A stretch of DNA of 64,000 nucleotides. Source: Desulfobacter sp. GTDB lineage: Bacteria > Desulfobacterota > Desulfobacteria > Desulfobacterales > Desulfobacteraceae. This document shows positions 18,489-27,586 of the stretch, piece by piece. The notes beneath the pieces were generated by a model, which saw only the letters and a program-made list of their open reading frames with translations, was not told the DNA's origin and made no database searches. How positions within the stretch are numbered: position 1 is the stretch's first letter; each line of letters begins with the position of its first letter. The position numbers were made by a program, and so were the translations under genes. The stretch covers positions 1,109,501 through 1,173,500 of the forward strand of contig CP054838.1 of assembly GCA_028768545.1 (NCBI GenBank). Direction: 5' to 3'.

Positions 18489-19878
18489 ACTTTCTTTAAT
18501 TCCGTATTTGGTCATCTTCCGCCACAGGGTTGTGGGGTGGAGATTTAACTTTTTTGAAGCTTTGGCAAGAGAACGGCATTCTAACAGGGTCTCCTTGATG
18601 ATGCAGGCTTCAACTTCCGCCACCATTTCCTTGAGCGATCCTTTAACCAAGGGAATGGAAGGAGATGCTTTTTTTCCTTGGATTGACTCCGGGAGATCGT
18701 CAATCATAATTTGATCGCCGTCGCTCATGATGATCATACGCTCCACAATGTTGATCAGCTCCCTGACGTTGCCCGGAAAATCATACTTGCTCAATAAATC
18801 CAGAGTCTCATGCCTGAATCTTTTTTTAAACTTTTTCTGCTTGTTGAATTTTTCAAGGACATTTATGGTCAAAGGCGGAATATCTTCTTTTCTTTCCCTT
18901 AACGCCGGGATGGAGATGGGAACGACATTAAGCAGGTAGTATAGGTCCTCCCTGAAAAGGCCCTCCCGGATCATGTCCTTGAGATTTCTGTTTGTGGCCG
19001 CTATAATATTGACATCAATCCGGGTGGAATGCTGGGACCCTATTTGGGTAAATGTTTTGTTTTCCAAAACCTCAAGCAGTTTGACCTGCATGTCCATTTT
19101 GAGTTCCCCGATTTCATCTAAAAAGACCGTGCCCTGGTGGGCAATTTCAATAAGACCGGCCTTGCCTGTGTGCAATGCACCCGTGAATGCGCCTTTTTCA
19201 TACCCGAACAATTCGCTTTCCATGAGTAAATTAGGAATGGCGCCGCAGTTAATTTTGATGAACGGCCCTTCTTTTCTGGGACTCATTTTATGAATAATTC
19301 CAGCCAGCATGCTTTTGCCCACGCCGGATTCCCCCAGCAGGAGAATTGATGTTTCCGCCCGTGCCACTTTTATGGCCTTTTTAACCACCTGGACCATGAC
19401 CTGACTTTTAATGACCATTTTATCCAGTGCCTGTCACAATGACCTGCTTTCCCCCTAGAACCTTCTGCATGATGGTAATGGGCGCTTTTTTTTTGAGCAC
19501 CTTAAGGGAGGCCGAGTAATCAAACACTTTCTCTTCCACCAGGCTGTTCATATTCCGTCCGATAAGGTCTTTTTTCTTAAGCCCTGTCATTTTTTCATAG
19601 GCAGAGTTCACCCGGATGGTGTTGGCCTGACCGTCTGTGATGTAAAGGCCGTCAAAAGAAGATTCAAATACGGCTTCTATCTCCTTGTAAAGCCGATTGT
19701 AGCCTTTAAGGTCTGAAATGATCGACTCATACTCTGAAATGTCCTGGAAAACCAGGAGTGCACCCATTATTCTTCCATCCTTTTGAATGGGCCAGAGTTG
19801 AGGCAGTCCCTCCTTAAGCGTATTCACGGTCATACCGTTTTTGCCGGAGGGAAAATGTTTAGTTGCCTGGGCTGTCAT
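18471..19878 (-). pseudogene. PAS-type sigma-54 enhancer-binding regulator, degraded
   Basis: Two reading frames form one activator. The first (19878-19420) has a PAS domain (FESSFDGLYITDGQANTIRVNSAYEKMTGLKKKDLIG) and stops soon after VIVTGT. The second, starting LDKMVIKSQVMVQVVKKAIKVA, carries the AAA+ domain with Walker A GESGVGKS, the sigma-54 contact loop GAFTGA and FLDEIGEL, then a Fis-type HTH at the end. The usual linker between PAS and AAA+ domains is missing and the frame changes near 19430, so an internal deletion is likely. The first PAS domain also seems cut short (PQLWPIQKDGRIMG). It lies upstream of livK on the same strand and presumably once controlled that promoter. Confidence 0.75.
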
Positions 19879-20134
19879 ACCTATAAGCTATACATGATCC
19901 AAGCCAAATCATAAATACAAAAGTTGCCAGGGTAATCTTTCTTCATCTTCCTTGTTTTTTTAAATTATTGTTAGCGCTTCATCCATAACTGAGGATCAGG
20001 GCTTGTCTACCTGTTTGACAATTTTTCGATACCCGGCTATATTTGGGTATATCTTCCTCAAAATAAGTTCACAAGAGTTTGCAGATCAAGACAAATTACG
20101 ATTTTTGTAACCCCTAACCGCTATTTTAAGGAGA

Positions 20135-20833
20135 GTGTCCATAATAAATGTCAAATGCCTGGTATTGCTCGTTTTATTGAGCATTTCACCGGTATGGATA
20201 CTACCGGCCGGGGCAGAGACATGGAAACTGACCAGCCTCGACTGGCAACCCTATGCAGGAACGGAAATGGCAAACCAGGGAAACAGCATTCAAAAACTGC
20301 GTATACTCCTGGAAAAACAGGGAATAACCCTTGTCGTAGAGTATTATCTCTGGAAACGGGCCCAATTTCTTGCCAGAAAGCCAGAGTATGTCGGATATTT
20401 TCCGGCATGGCCCGAAGAGGTGGCAGAAGACTTTGTTGCGTCCCCACCCATTGACTGGTCCGTACTGGGATATATCAAGGAAAAACACAGCCGTGTTGAA
20501 TTTAATACCGTTCAAGAATTATTCAAAAACTATACCGTGGGGATCGTCTTCACCTATGTATATCCACAAGCGGTTCAGAAGGCAATGACGGCGTATCCCG
20601 AACATACTGACAAAAGCCCGGATGAAGTCTCGTTGCTGAGAAAATTATCCCTTGGCCGTTTCCAGGTCGCCCTTACCGATCCCAAGGTTATGATGTATCT
20701 TGCAGAAAAAGAAAAAATCTCCAACATAGAGCCCATGACAAAACGCCTGGAAAAAAAGCCATTGGTCATCGCCTTCCGAAAGGGGGCTGACAACCAGAAA
20801 CGAATTACTCTTCTTGAAAGCGTATTAAAATAA
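20135..20833 (+). CDS. Periplasmic amino-acid-type solute-binding protein (SBP family 3)
   Basis: 232 aa with a signal peptide ending about PAGAETW. The mature part (WKLTSLDWQPYAGTEMANQGNSIQKLRILLEKQGITLVVEYYLWKRA) follows the layout of family 3 binding proteins and related sensory proteins. The start is taken as GTG 20135; AAGGAG ends only 1 nt before it, an unusually tight spacing, and no ATG is available nearby. No permease or ATPase is adjacent, so it may supply a remote transporter or sensor. Confidence 0.65.
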   Translation: MSIINVKCLVLLVLLSISPVWILPAGAETWKLTSLDWQPYAGTEMANQGNSIQKLRILLEKQGITLVVEYYLWKRAQFLARKPEYVGYFPAWPEEVAEDFVASPPIDWSVLGYIKEKHSRVEFNTVQELFKNYTVGIVFTYVYPQAVQKAMTAYPEHTDKSPDEVSLLRKLSLGRFQVALTDPKVMMYLAEKEKISNIEPMTKRLEKKPLVIAFRKGADNQKRITLLESVLK

Positions 20834-20913
20834 ACAAAAAATCAAACCGGATCATAACCGGTATCGCTTAAACCATGATATTTTTTCATCCCAGCCCTTG
20901 AAATTTTGTCATC

Positions 20914-20930
20914 ATGCAATAAAGTTGCAT
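20914..20930. promoter_or_regulatory. Putative Zur operator before znuA
   Basis: Perfect inverted repeat ATGCAA-TAAAG-TTGCAT, 54 bp upstream of znuA, at the head of an operon that ends in a Fur-family repressor. Consistent with zinc autoregulation; the binding motif of this Zur is not known. Confidence 0.5.
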
Positions 20931-20983
20931 ATAGGTAAAAAACAATTCCCTTCAACTCAACTTGAACCAGAAAAGGATCAGAC

Positions 20984-21892
20984 ATGGGCAAAATATGTTT
21001 ACGGCTAATCATTTTCTTATCCATGACCATGGCAGCCGGGTCTGTTGCTGCAGCAGACCCTCTGCCCGTTTTTGTCAGCATTCTTCCCCAAAAATATATG
21101 GTCGAACAAATCGGCAAAGACCGTGTGGCTGTGAAGGTTATGGTCAGCCCCGGGGCAAGCCCTGCCACCTATGAACCCAAGCCTGTGCAGATGGCCCAAC
21201 TGGCAAAAACCAAAATATATTTTTCCATTGGGGTGGCCTTTGAAAGGGCCTGGCTTGAAAAAATCGCCAAGACCAATCCCGCCATGACCATCGTTCACAC
21301 CGATGAGGGCATAGACAAAATCCCCATGGCAGAGCATGGTCACGGAGAAGAGGACCATCTTCATGACAAGGCCCATTCCCATGAAGATAATTTTCACCAA
21401 GAAGACGGTCTTGATCCCCATATCTGGCTGTCTCCCAAACGGGTTATGGTTCAGGCCGGACATATCCTGAAAGGACTTGTTCAGGCAGATCCGGGCAGCA
21501 AAAAAATTTACACCCAAAACTATACTGAATTTTTAAAGCAAACCGCTGATCTTGACCAGGCCCTATCCAGCCTGCTTTTGGAAAACAAGGGCATGGGGTT
21601 TATGGTGTTCCATCCGGCATGGGGATATTTTGCCCATGACTACGGCCTTAAGATGATCCCCATTGAGATTGAAGGCAAGGATCCAAAACCCGGACAATTA
21701 AAGGACCTGATCCAGGCGGCCAGAAAAAAAGGTATCCAAATCATTTTTGTCCAGCCCCAGTTTTCAGCGAAGAGCGCCACCCTGGTGGCCAGGGAAATCC
21801 AGGGCCAGGTGGTGGCAGCAGACCCCCTGGCCTATGACTGGCACCAGAATATGAAAAACATGGCTGAAAAATTCAAGGAGGCCCTCAAATAG
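20984..21892 (+). CDS. znuA: ZnuA-like high-affinity zinc-binding periplasmic protein
   Basis: 302 aa. A signal peptide (MGKICLRLIIFLSMTMAAGSVAAA) precedes PLPVFVSILPQKYMVEQIGKDRVAVKVMVSPGASPATYEPKP, the cluster A-1/ZnuA start with the metal ligand region. A His/Asp/Glu-rich loop at about residues 115-145 (HGHGEEDHLHDKAHSHED) and DPHIWLSP follow, both typical of zinc carriers. It captures Zn2+ for ZnuBC. First gene of znuA-znuC-znuB-zur. Confidence 0.92.
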   Translation: MGKICLRLIIFLSMTMAAGSVAAADPLPVFVSILPQKYMVEQIGKDRVAVKVMVSPGASPATYEPKPVQMAQLAKTKIYFSIGVAFERAWLEKIAKTNPAMTIVHTDEGIDKIPMAEHGHGEEDHLHDKAHSHEDNFHQEDGLDPHIWLSPKRVMVQAGHILKGLVQADPGSKKIYTQNYTEFLKQTADLDQALSSLLLENKGMGFMVFHPAWGYFAHDYGLKMIPIEIEGKDPKPGQLKDLIQAARKKGIQIIFVQPQFSAKSATLVAREIQGQVVAADPLAYDWHQNMKNMAEKFKEALK

Positions 21893-22698
21893 TCCAGATT
21901 CTTGAAAAAGCCATTGTTGAAATCAAGGGGGTTGATTTTTCATATAACGGTCAGACCGCCCTTTCCGATGTGGATCTTTGCATCCGGCACAAGGATTTCA
22001 TGGCGGTTATCGGCCCCAACGGCGGGGGGAAATCCACCCTGCTCAAGCTGATCCTGGGACTGCTGACCCCGGACAGGGGAAGCATTCAAGTGATGGGAGG
22101 AAAGCCAAAGGATTTTTCATCTGCCATTGGATATGTCCCCCAGAACGTCCACATCAATGAAAATTTTCCCATTACCGCCCTGGATGTGGTGCTCATGGGC
22201 ACCCTGGATCCCAAACATAAAAAAAAAAACAAAGGCCCTCACCAGGAAAAAAAAGAGGCCATGGAGACCCTGGACCGCCTTCATATGGCAGAGAATGCCC
22301 AGAAAAAAATCGGACAATTGTCCGGGGGCCAGCGCCAGCGGGTATTTATTGCAAGGTCTTTGATGACCCGTCCCCGTCCCCGTCTGCTTTTGCTGGACGA
22401 ACCCACAGCCAGCATCGATACCAAAGGCCAGGCCGATTTTTATGAACTTCTGGAAAAACTCAACCAGGAGGTGGCCATCCTTGTGGTCAGCCATGATCTT
22501 TTTATCGTGTCCAACTACGTTAAATCCGTGGCCTGTGTAAACCAGCGGCTTCACTACCATCCCCACGAGGAAATCACGGGCCAGATGCTCGAGACCATGT
22601 ATGCCTGCTCTGTGGAAGATGTCTGCAGGGTCCAGGTTCTGGCACACGGCATGCCTAAAACCCATAAATTCGGAGACCATGGCCGTGGACATTCTTAA
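21889..22698 (+). CDS. znuC: ZnuC-like zinc ABC transporter ATPase
   Basis: About 269 aa. The domain starts with IVQILEKAIVEIKGVDFSYNGQTALSDV, so translation must begin well before the first GTG (21970). A perfect AAGGAGG sits 7 nt ahead of an ATA at 21889, which overlaps the znuA stop; no ATG/GTG/TTG exists between the preceding in-frame TGA and the conserved region. ATA (or ATT 21898) is therefore the likely start. Walker A GPNGGGKST, signature LSGGQRQR, Walker B LLLLDEPTASID and switch His VSHD are intact. It powers zinc import. Confidence 0.88.
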   Translation: MVQILEKAIVEIKGVDFSYNGQTALSDVDLCIRHKDFMAVIGPNGGGKSTLLKLILGLLTPDRGSIQVMGGKPKDFSSAIGYVPQNVHINENFPITALDVVLMGTLDPKHKKKNKGPHQEKKEAMETLDRLHMAENAQKKIGQLSGGQRQRVFIARSLMTRPRPRLLLLDEPTASIDTKGQADFYELLEKLNQEVAILVVSHDLFIVSNYVKSVACVNQRLHYHPHEEITGQMLETMYACSVEDVCRVQVLAHGMPKTHKFGDHGRGHS

Positions 22699-23518
22699 TT
22701 TTGAATTCATGCAAAACGCCATTGCCGCAGGATTGCTGACCAGCATCATCTGCGGCATCATGGGCACCCTGGTGGTGGTCAACCGGATTGTATTTCTGTC
22801 CGGCGGCATTGCCCATGCCGCATACGGGGGCATTGGCATGGCCTTTTACTTTAAATGGCCGGTGATGATTTCCACCATGGGCTTTTCCCTGGCCGCCTCC
22901 ATGCTCATGGCCGGCATCACCCTCAAGGCAAGGCACAGGGCAGACACCATCATCGGGGTGATCTGGGCTCTGGGCATGGCCCTGGGCATTATCCTGATGG
23001 ACCTCACCCCGGGATACAATGTGGACTTGATGAGTTATCTATTCGGCAGCATCCTGACCGTGCCCAGATCCGATCTTTTGATCATGCTGGTCATGGGCGC
23101 GGGAATTGCCGCTGTTGTGGCCCTGTTTTACAAGGATCTTCTGGCGGTCTCCTATGATGAGGAATTTGCACAGGTCCGGGGCATCCCGGTAAAACGGATT
23201 TATTTTTGCCTCATTGCCATGCTCGGACTCACCATTGTCATGGTCATCCAGGTGGTCGGGCTGATCATGGTCATTGCCCTGCTGACCATCCCCCCCTTTA
23301 TGGTGGAAAAATATGCCAGATCCCTGGGCCAGATGATGATCTTTTCCAGCCTTTTGGGCATGGGGTTCACCCTGTGCGGACTTTGGCTCTCCTATGCATT
23401 CAATTTGACCTCTGGAGCCTCCATCATCCTGGTGGCAGGACTTTGTTTTCTGGTCTCCCTGGTGGTTGACAAACTCTGGGCCACGGCAAAAAAATCATCC
23501 AGAACAAAAACAAGGTAG
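22679..23518 (+). CDS. znuB: ZnuB-like zinc ABC transporter permease
   Basis: 279 aa, multi-span membrane protein of the ABC-3 family (MAVDILNFEFMQNAIAAGLLTSIICGIMGTLVVVNRIVFLSGGIAHAAYGGIG). ATG 22679 has GGAG 4 nt upstream and overlaps the end of znuC by 20 nt, which indicates coupled translation. Later segments (GLIMVIALLTIPPFMVEKYA) are typical of the family. Forms the channel for Zn2+. Confidence 0.92.
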   Translation: MAVDILNFEFMQNAIAAGLLTSIICGIMGTLVVVNRIVFLSGGIAHAAYGGIGMAFYFKWPVMISTMGFSLAASMLMAGITLKARHRADTIIGVIWALGMALGIILMDLTPGYNVDLMSYLFGSILTVPRSDLLIMLVMGAGIAAVVALFYKDLLAVSYDEEFAQVRGIPVKRIYFCLIAMLGLTIVMVIQVVGLIMVIALLTIPPFMVEKYARSLGQMMIFSSLLGMGFTLCGLWLSYAFNLTSGASIILVAGLCFLVSLVVDKLWATAKKSSRTKTR

Positions 23519-23523
23519 GCCTT

Positions 23524-23961
23524 ATGTGCATTCATTGTGATTATGAAAAGCTCATAAAAAAAGCCGAACTTGACCCCACCCCCAATCGAATCCGCGTCCT
23601 TGAAGTCATTGGGAACAATAGGTTTCCCTTGTCAGCATCAGAGATCCACAAGACCCTGGACCGGCAGGCCCCGGTAAACCGGGTCACCATCTACCGGATC
23701 CTGGATCTTTTGATGGGAAAAAAGATTGTTGACCGGATCGCCACCGGCGGCCGGGCCGCCTATTACGGCCTTGCCCCCAATGAACACCACCCGGCCCATC
23801 CCCATTTTTACTGCACAATCTGCGGCCGGATGGACTGCCTGAGCCCGGATGACCTGAACGTGGAGTACCATGCATTAAAAAGCAAATTTCCAGGAAGAAT
23901 CGACAAGCTTGAAATGCGGCTGGACGGGATCTGCAACAATTGTCTGAACAAACCGTCATAG
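23524..23961 (+). CDS. zur: Fur-family zinc uptake regulator (Zur-like)
   Basis: 145 aa. Winged helix (SASEIHKTLDRQAPVNRVTIYRILDLLMGKKIVDRI) followed by the metal-binding part HHPAHPHFYCTICGRMDCL and the second Cys pair GICNNCL, which bind structural zinc. An extra CIHC lies at the N-terminus. Five bases after znuB and in the same operon, so it most likely represses znuABC when zinc is sufficient. Fur, PerR and Zur are hard to tell apart by sequence; the context decides. Confidence 0.85.
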   Translation: MCIHCDYEKLIKKAELDPTPNRIRVLEVIGNNRFPLSASEIHKTLDRQAPVNRVTIYRILDLLMGKKIVDRIATGGRAAYYGLAPNEHHPAHPHFYCTICGRMDCLSPDDLNVEYHALKSKFPGRIDKLEMRLDGICNNCLNKPS

Positions 23962-24097
23962 AAAAACTTGATTCTTTTTGATCCTCCGCTGGCCCTTATT
24001 TCCTTGACACCCAACATATAATTTAATACAAAAATTTTATTCTTCTGCCTGAAGGCAGAAAAAAACAAGTTAGAGATATCATAACAGCAAGGCCACG

Positions 24098-24147
24098 AAG
24101 GCCAGATCTTTTTTATTTAAAATAAAGAGTCTGGCCTTTTTTTATTT
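24098..24147 (+). terminator. Terminator of the znu-zur operon
   Basis: AAGGCCAGA (24098-24106) pairs with TCTGGCCTT (24130-24138), with AT-rich inner pairing, followed by a run of T. Confidence 0.8.
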
Positions 24148-24166
24148 TTACACCAAAGGAAATCCT

Positions 24167-24709
24167 ATGACTTATGAATCATTCAACTGGCCCGAAATGA
24201 AACTTGAGCCTGTGGGCATTGTCAAAAACCCCATTAAAACACCGAGTCTGTCCGCCGAAAAAAACAATCTTGAGCTTAAAACCCCTATGGATCAAATCAA
24301 AAAAGCCCAGAGAAAAATTGAAGAGACCCAGAGTGAAATCCATATTTTTGAAAAATGGGAACCCCTGCTCAAAGGGATAGACAGCTTTTCCCATGTCCTG
24401 ATCCTGTACTGGCCTCACCTCATTGACCCTGAAAAAAGAAGGCTGCAGCAGGTTCATCCCATGGGAAGAAAAGACCTCCCCATCCAGGGCATCTTTGCCA
24501 CCTGCAGCCCGGCCCGGCCCAACCCGGTTCTGGTCTCGGCAGTACCATTGGTAAGGACTGAAAAAAATAAACTCATTGTCAAAGGCTTTGAAGCGGTTGA
24601 CCAAAGCCCGGTCATTGATATCAAGCCCTATCAAATCCATTATATGAAAAAAGAAAATCTCAAATTCCCGGAATGGATGGAACAGATAAACAGGGAACTG
24701 GACCATTAA
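24167..24709 (+). CDS. trmO: TrmO/TsaA-family tRNA methyltransferase
   Basis: 180 aa. LEPVGIVKNPIKTP at the N-terminus, IDSFSHVLILYWPHL, GRKDLPIQGIFATCSPARPNPVLVSAVPLV and VIDIKPYQIHY are the successive motifs of the TsaA/TrmO family, whose characterised member N6-methylates threonylcarbamoyladenosine at position 37 of tRNA using SAM. Members in anaerobes can be paralogs of uncertain substrate. Start ATG follows AAAGGAAATCCT. A single gene between a terminator and a convergent regulator. Confidence 0.85.
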   Translation: MTYESFNWPEMKLEPVGIVKNPIKTPSLSAEKNNLELKTPMDQIKKAQRKIEETQSEIHIFEKWEPLLKGIDSFSHVLILYWPHLIDPEKRRLQQVHPMGRKDLPIQGIFATCSPARPNPVLVSAVPLVRTEKNKLIVKGFEAVDQSPVIDIKPYQIHYMKKENLKFPEWMEQINRELDH

Positions 24710-24739
24710 TTTACCCCAACGGCCGACTAATAAACAGAT

Positions 24740-26398
24740 CTATCGCAAATCCCCTGGATTGATATTCAGTTTCCGCATTTTATGGCGAAGGGTGGAGGGA
24801 TGAACACTCAACAGGCTGGCCGCGCCACCCGGGCCGTGAACCTGGCCCCGGCATTGTGTCAAAGCCGCCAGAATGATTTCTTTCACGGTCTGGTCCAGGG
24901 ATTTTATCCTCTGGGGCCGGGCCTCCGGCTGTTTTGCCGGTAATTCGGCCGGACCTGAAGCCCGGGGGGATAAATTGGCCAGGGCCGCCTGGATCCGCTG
25001 ATCAATCAAAGATTCCATATATCCCCGGGATTGTTCTTCGGTCAGATACCATCCGTCATCCTTGGGCAAAAAAACCTCGGGAGAAATGATGCCGTCAGTT
25101 GCCAGAATAATGGAGCGTTTGATCAGATTTTCCAGCTCCCGGACATTACCGGGCCAGGAATACTGCCGCAACCGGGCCATGGAATCGGTGTGGAGCACCG
25201 GCAGGGGGGAAATGTTCAACTGGATACAGGCTTTTTTGATAAACCCATGGACCAGGCTGGGCAGGTCTTCAAGCCGTTGCCGCAGCGGGGGCAGTTGAAT
25301 GGGAAAGACATACAGCCGATAGTATAGGTCCTCTCTGAAACTGCCCTTTTGAAGCATGGCCCCGAGATCCTTGTTGGTGGCGGCGATAATCCGTGTGTCC
25401 ACCGGAATGGAGGTCTTGCCTCCCAGGCGCTCCACTGTACCGTTCTGAAGGGTCCGCAAAAACCGAACCTGGGCTGGAAGGGGAAGTTCACCGACTTCAT
25501 CAAGGAAAAGGGTGCCGCCGTCTGCCTGTTCAAACCGCCCGGGATGGCTCTGGTCTGCACCGGTAAAGACCCCTTTTTCATAGCCGAACAATTCACTGTC
25601 AATCAGGTTTTCAGGAATGGCACCGCAATTGACCTTGACAAAGGGCTGATTGTCCCGGGGAGACACCTTTTGAATCATGCCAGCAATCAATTCTTTTCCA
25701 GTCCCTGTTTCCCCCAGAATCAGCACCGGAGTATCCCGGCCTTCCAGCTGCCGGACCATTTCCATCACCCCATGAAGTCCGCCTGAGGTTCCGATAAGGG
25801 GAGAATCCTGGATCAGACGCAGCTCTTTTTCCAGATGATTTTTCTCTTCATTCAACTCCTGTTGAAAGGCCAGGGTCCGCCTGAATTTTAACATGTTTGA
25901 CATGGCCAGGGTAAAGGGAGGGAGGACCAGTTTCATCTTTTCCATATGGTCACGGGTAAAACATCCCCTGTGACTCCCGATAAAGCATAGATGGCCCACG
26001 CTGGTTTGCCCGGCCTGCATGTGGCCCACAAGATAGGAACAGGGCTTATAGGGCAGAAGGTGGGAAATGGCCTTTCTGTGCGCATCAGACGTGCTGTGGG
26101 TCACAAGGTCGCTTAAAACCACCTGGTCCTTGCACTGTTCAAAATTTTCCATGCTGATAACATTTTCCCGGGGCAGGGCCAGGGTCTCTTCCACATAGCT
26201 GAATCGGTCCCGGGTGACCAGAAAAAGCAACTTTAAAATCGATAAATCACTGGAAAACTGTTGCAGGGAAACGCCTTCAATGGGAAAGTGTTCTTTGAGA
26301 AAGTCAAATACCGACACCATGGATTTTTCCAGGTCCAGGCTGCCGGTAATCAGGGAAACCGTCTCCCTGAAAAAAGAAAATTTCTGATCTGGTGTCAT
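24740..26398 (-). CDS. Sigma-54-dependent activator, divergent from the rdh operon
   Basis: 552 aa. ATG 26398 is preferred because GGGGGATC precedes it. An N-terminal GAF-like sensor domain ([41 protein letters not shown]) is followed by AAA+ (Walker [18 protein letters not shown]) and a C-terminal Fis-type HTH ([23 protein letters not shown]). The sigma-54 contact loop reads GVFTGA instead of GAFTGA. It is transcribed away from the dehalogenase operon, which has a -24/-12-like box, so it is the probable activator; the GAF domain may sense the halogenated substrate (inference). Confidence 0.85.
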   Translation of the reverse strand: MTPDQKFSFFRETVSLITGSLDLEKSMVSVFDFLKEHFPIEGVSLQQFSSDLSILKLLFLVTRDRFSYVEETLALPRENVISMENFEQCKDQVVLSDLVTHSTSDAHRKAISHLLPYKPCSYLVGHMQAGQTSVGHLCFIGSHRGCFTRDHMEKMKLVLPPFTLAMSNMLKFRRTLAFQQELNEEKNHLEKELRLIQDSPLIGTSGGLHGVMEMVRQLEGRDTPVLILGETGTGKELIAGMIQKVSPRDNQPFVKVNCGAIPENLIDSELFGYEKGVFTGADQSHPGRFEQADGGTLFLDEVGELPLPAQVRFLRTLQNGTVERLGGKTSIPVDTRIIAATNKDLGAMLQKGSFREDLYYRLYVFPIQLPPLRQRLEDLPSLVHGFIKKACIQLNISPLPVLHTDSMARLRQYSWPGNVRELENLIKRSIILATDGIISPEVFLPKDDGWYLTEEQSRGYMESLIDQRIQAALANLSPRASGPAELPAKQPEARPQRIKSLDQTVKEIILAALTQCRGQVHGPGGAASLLSVHPSTLRHKMRKLNINPGDLR

Positions 26399-26552
26399 GA
26401 TCCCCCAAAGCGGTTTAAGGTCAATTGCGACAATTAATACAACCATATTTGACAAAAATCAAGCCAAACTGTCGCATTAGACAATTAGCCCTTAAAAAAT
26501 AATTTAGCCTGAAACCCTTGGCAATCAAGGGAGAACAAAGGAATACCGGCAA

Positions 26553-26568
26553 TGGCATAGAATTTGTT
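26553..26568 (+). promoter_or_regulatory. Probable sigma-54 promoter of the rdh operon
   Basis: TGGCAT, AGAAT, TTGTT resembles TGGCAC-N5-TTGCA with the GG and G at the right spacing; 72 bp before the first gene and downstream of the divergent sigma-54 activator. A TGTC-N6-GACA repeat near 26469-26482 could be an activator site. Confidence 0.55.
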
Positions 26569-26640
26569 TAAGAGTTCTGACAGCACTTTAACGGACCTGT
26601 TAAACAAGGTTGCCGGCGTTGCCCGGCGTTGGAGAAACCA

Positions 26641-27567
26641 ATGCAGAAGACAAAACAAGATCCGACCCAGTCCGGACAATGGATCAAAGACAAAATCATT
26701 GAATTCAAAAACAAGGGGCAGTTTGCCGCCATGATCCAATGGCTGGACAAGCGGCTGGCAGACCCTGAACTCGATGACCGGTCACTCCAGGCAAAGTTAT
26801 ACAATGAGCTGGGGCTGGCCCACCTGGCCCAGGACCGCCCGGAAAAAGTCAGAACCTGTTATGAAAAGGCATTGGCACTGGTGCCGGATCATGTGAATGC
26901 CCTGTACAACCTGGCCAATCTCGACCTTGGGTCAGGCTTTTACACCGCTGCCCTGGACCGGTTTTCTAAAGTTTTGGACCTGGCACCGGATCATGCCGGC
27001 GCCCTTTACAATTCAGCACTTTGCCATGCCCTTGAAGGCCGGATCCGCGTTGCTCTGCCCCTGTTTGTCCGGGTGACCCAGATCAATCCCCTTTATATGA
27101 GCGCCTTTTACTGGGCAGGGGAATGCCAATTGAACCTGAAAAATTATGATTCAGCCCTTGGTTGCTTTGAACGTTCGGCAGAGCTGGATCCGGATCATCC
27201 CGAATCCGCAAGAGGACTGGCCATCTGCCAGCTTAAGACAGGGGCGCCCGGTGCAGCCCTGAAGACCTGCCAGGACCTGCTCAACAAAACCGGTCCTGAC
27301 CCCACCGTCTTAAAGGTGATGGGGGATGCCCTTCTGGCCCAGGGCCAGGCAGAAGCGGCCGCCCTCTGCCACCTGGATATGGTGTTCCTTGACCTGGACG
27401 CCAAAGCCTTTCTGGTATCCAGGGCCAAGGCATTGTTTGAAAAAAATCCTAAGACGGCAAAACAATATACCCAGAGGATCATTGATGATCTACCGGAACT
27501 TGCATCAGCAATGGCCCCTATTGTTACTGATGAAATTAAACCTGAAACACCGGTTTTACCGGCGTAA
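26641..27567 (+). CDS. Tetratricopeptide-repeat protein, first gene of the rdh operon
   Basis: 308 aa; ATG 26641 follows GGAGAAACC. No signal peptide. At least six TPR units (for example AKLYNELGLAHLAQDRPEKVRTCYEKALALVPDH, NALYNLANLDLGSGFYTAALDRFSKVLDLAPDH, FYWAGECQLNLKNYDSALGCFERSAELDPDH). TPRs mediate protein contacts; in this operon a chaperone or Tat-maturation role for RdhA is plausible but unproven. Confidence 0.75.
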   Translation: MQKTKQDPTQSGQWIKDKIIEFKNKGQFAAMIQWLDKRLADPELDDRSLQAKLYNELGLAHLAQDRPEKVRTCYEKALALVPDHVNALYNLANLDLGSGFYTAALDRFSKVLDLAPDHAGALYNSALCHALEGRIRVALPLFVRVTQINPLYMSAFYWAGECQLNLKNYDSALGCFERSAELDPDHPESARGLAICQLKTGAPGAALKTCQDLLNKTGPDPTVLKVMGDALLAQGQAEAAALCHLDMVFLDLDAKAFLVSRAKALFEKNPKTAKQYTQRIIDDLPELASAMAPIVTDEIKPETPVLPA

Positions 27568-27586
27568 ATAAAACAAGGAGTTGACA

